DNA of 35,737 nucleotides, taken from assembly GCF_000444135.1 (NCBI RefSeq), contig NZ_ATDK01000043.1, positions 1 through 35,737 on the forward strand, given 5' to 3'. Of the stretch, positions 34,737 to 35,737 are shown in pieces. The stretch is from Pseudomonas avellanae BPIC 631. GTDB lineage: Bacteria > Pseudomonadota > Gammaproteobacteria > Pseudomonadales > Pseudomonadaceae. A program made the position numbers and the translations under genes. The notes beneath the pieces were generated by a model. It did not search any database, was not told the DNA's origin, and saw nothing but the letters and a program-made list of their open reading frames with translations. Positions within the stretch are counted from its first letter, which is position 1. Every line of letters begins with the position of its first letter.

Positions 34737-34817
34737 CTGCCGGGAACCGGCAGCAAAACCGTTGCATGCGGTACATCAGGCATAACCGAGGTAACCTGTT
34801 TCAGGGTCGCTTCGCAG
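34734..34817 (-). repeat. 84-bp dispersed repeat, copy 2
   Basis: Reverse-complement match of 954-1037, with 12 mismatches in 84 and no gaps. It directly abuts the REPIN. Confidence 0.8.
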
Positions 34818-34868
34818 CCCATCGCTGTGCGGAACCAGCGCTCAATGACGCCCCTTGCAATGCCCTGC

Positions 34869-35501
34869 CTAATCCCTCTCCAGCAACCCCGGCAATTGCT
34901 TCGCCAGTTTCTGGTTATTCAGCGGGGCGCGGATAAAGCCTCGTTGGGTGCCGTCCGGGCCGATCAGGGCCAGGTTGCCGCTGTGGTCGACAAAGTAATT
35001 CGGTTTGCTGGTATCGGCGGGTATGAACGGAATGCTCACGCTGTTGGCCAGTTTCTGGATGTCGGCCACTGGCGCGGTCAGGCCGATGTACTGGGGGTCG
35101 AAATAGCTCAGGTATTCCTTGAGTTGCTGCGGGGTGTCGCGGTTGGGGTCAACGCTGACCAGCACCACGCGCATTCGCTCGAGCGCTGCCTTGGGTAATT
35201 CACTGCGAATCTGCTTTATCTGCGCCAGCGTCGTCGGGCAGATGTCCGGGCAGAACGTGTAGCCGAAGAACATCAGCGTCCACTGGTCTTTCAAGCCATC
35301 AAGGGCCACTGCCGCACCGTTTTGGTCGATCATGCTCAGCGCTGGCAACTTCCGGCTTTTCGGCAGCAGAACAATACCTGCCTCATTAAGCGCAGCCTGA
35401 TTGTTCGGCCCGCCACCAGGCAGCAGGCGGCTGAGCACGAGGCCCAGAACGAGGGCTACAATGGCGGCGACAATAAAAACGGTTTTCTGGGCACGGGTCA
35501 T
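34869..35501 (-). CDS. SCO1/SenC-family copper chaperone
   Basis: Membrane-anchored thioredoxin-like protein of 210 residues that helps load copper into the CuA site of cytochrome c oxidase. One N-terminal transmembrane helix (about 7-26) leaves the domain in the periplasm. The copper ligands are Cys84 and Cys88 in GYTFCPDICPTT and His173 in VDHSGN; VLVSVDPNRDTP is also typical. In pseudomonads the gene (senC type) commonly follows cyoE for heme O synthase, which would lie beyond the window on this strand. Here a MITE begins 67 bases upstream of the start codon, so the local promoter or operon link may be altered. Confidence 0.92.
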   Translation of the reverse strand: MTRAQKTVFIVAAIVALVLGLVLSRLLPGGGPNNQAALNEAGIVLLPKSRKLPALSMIDQNGAAVALDGLKDQWTLMFFGYTFCPDICPTTLAQIKQIRSELPKAALERMRVVLVSVDPNRDTPQQLKEYLSYFDPQYIGLTAPVADIQKLANSVSIPFIPADTSKPNYFVDHSGNLALIGPDGTQRGFIRAPLNNQKLAKQLPGLLERD

Positions 35502-35568
35502 GGCATCAACGCAGGTAATGATCGGTATTCAGCCGGGGATGATCGCCCATATCGCGTGTCGAGCCTAG

Positions 35569-35721
35569 GCTCTGTACGAAAAGTCGGCGAGCGAAGGTCA
35601 GGCAAGGCAAAAACAGGCGAGGAACGGCCGTGGTCGCGTTCGACTCTACGGGTTGTAAATGAGCATTCCGAGCCTGTTTTTAACGCAGCATCACCGAGCG
35701 CAGCCACTTTTCGTACAGAGC
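35569..35721. mobile_element. MITE with 16-bp terminal inverted repeats and CTAG duplication
   Basis: Ends GCTCTGTACGAAAAGT and ACTTTTCGTACAGAGC are perfect 16-bp inverted repeats enclosing 153 bases in total, flanked on both sides by CTAG (35565-35568 and 35722-35725). A 4-base YTAR duplication is characteristic of the IS5 family, so this is probably a non-autonomous IS5-type derivative. It encodes no transposase; the 69-codon open frame across it is not considered a gene. It lies between the sco-type gene and whatever precedes it. Confidence 0.82.
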
Positions 35722-35737
35722 CTAGAGGGTGTAGACA

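Noticed and set aside
35498..35707. 69-codon minus-strand frame upstream of the sco-type gene
   Set aside because: It lies mostly inside the MITE and has no transposase-like motif.

Overview
The window is a chromosomal segment of a fluorescent pseudomonad, most probably of the Pseudomonas syringae complex. The evidence is the gene order (ilvA / DUF2269 / HAD / rppH / ptsP / lgt / thyA; hutU-XWV-H-H-T-I-G; znuA / zur-znuC-znuB / lipoprotein / metNIQ), the high GC content, the dispersed REP-type repeats, and a BetT choline carrier lying next to hutU. No tRNA, rRNA, CRISPR array or complete insertion sequence was seen.

Layout. 1-7430 is housekeeping: the 3' end of threonine deaminase, a small membrane protein, a HAD phosphatase, RNA pyrophosphohydrolase, the nitrogen-PTS enzyme I PtsP, prolipoprotein transferase and thymidylate synthase. 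7452-8604 is a lower-GC pair of genes that I do not recognise. 8626-11416 is a divergent cadR/cadA metal-efflux unit with a clear MerR-type promoter. 11578-22783 is a nine-gene histidine-utilisation operon on the minus strand (hutU, hutX, hutW, hutV, hutH1, hutH2, hutT, hutI, hutG). Its upstream region carries a sigma-54 promoter, a HutC-like dyad and a distant activator-like dyad. 23282-25390 is betT behind a BetI-like operator. 25573-28633 is the zinc-uptake system: znuA divergent from zur-znuC-znuB. It is followed by a lipoprotein, then a large clade-2 catalase on the opposite strand, then the methionine importer metNIQ, an Sco-like copper protein, and a small transposon-like element (MITE) at the edge of the window.

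How the genes work together. The hut genes take up histidine (HutT, HutXWV) and degrade it through urocanate and imidazolonepropionate; HutG finishes the five-step route. The HutF step and the HutC repressor are not in the window. CadR/CadA export Cd/Zn/Pb while Zur/ZnuABC import zinc, so both arms of zinc homeostasis are present, with histidine-rich segments in CadA, ZnuA and ZnuC.

Most notable. The first of the two histidase-like genes (hutH1) has lost the Ala-Ser-Gly that forms the catalytic MIO cofactor and two further active-site residues, yet it is intact and tightly packed after the ABC transporter gene hutV. Other points of interest are the unknown two-gene unit after thyA, the complete hutU control region readable from sequence, an 84-bp dispersed repeat at the two ends of the window, and a 153-bp MITE with CTAG target duplication.
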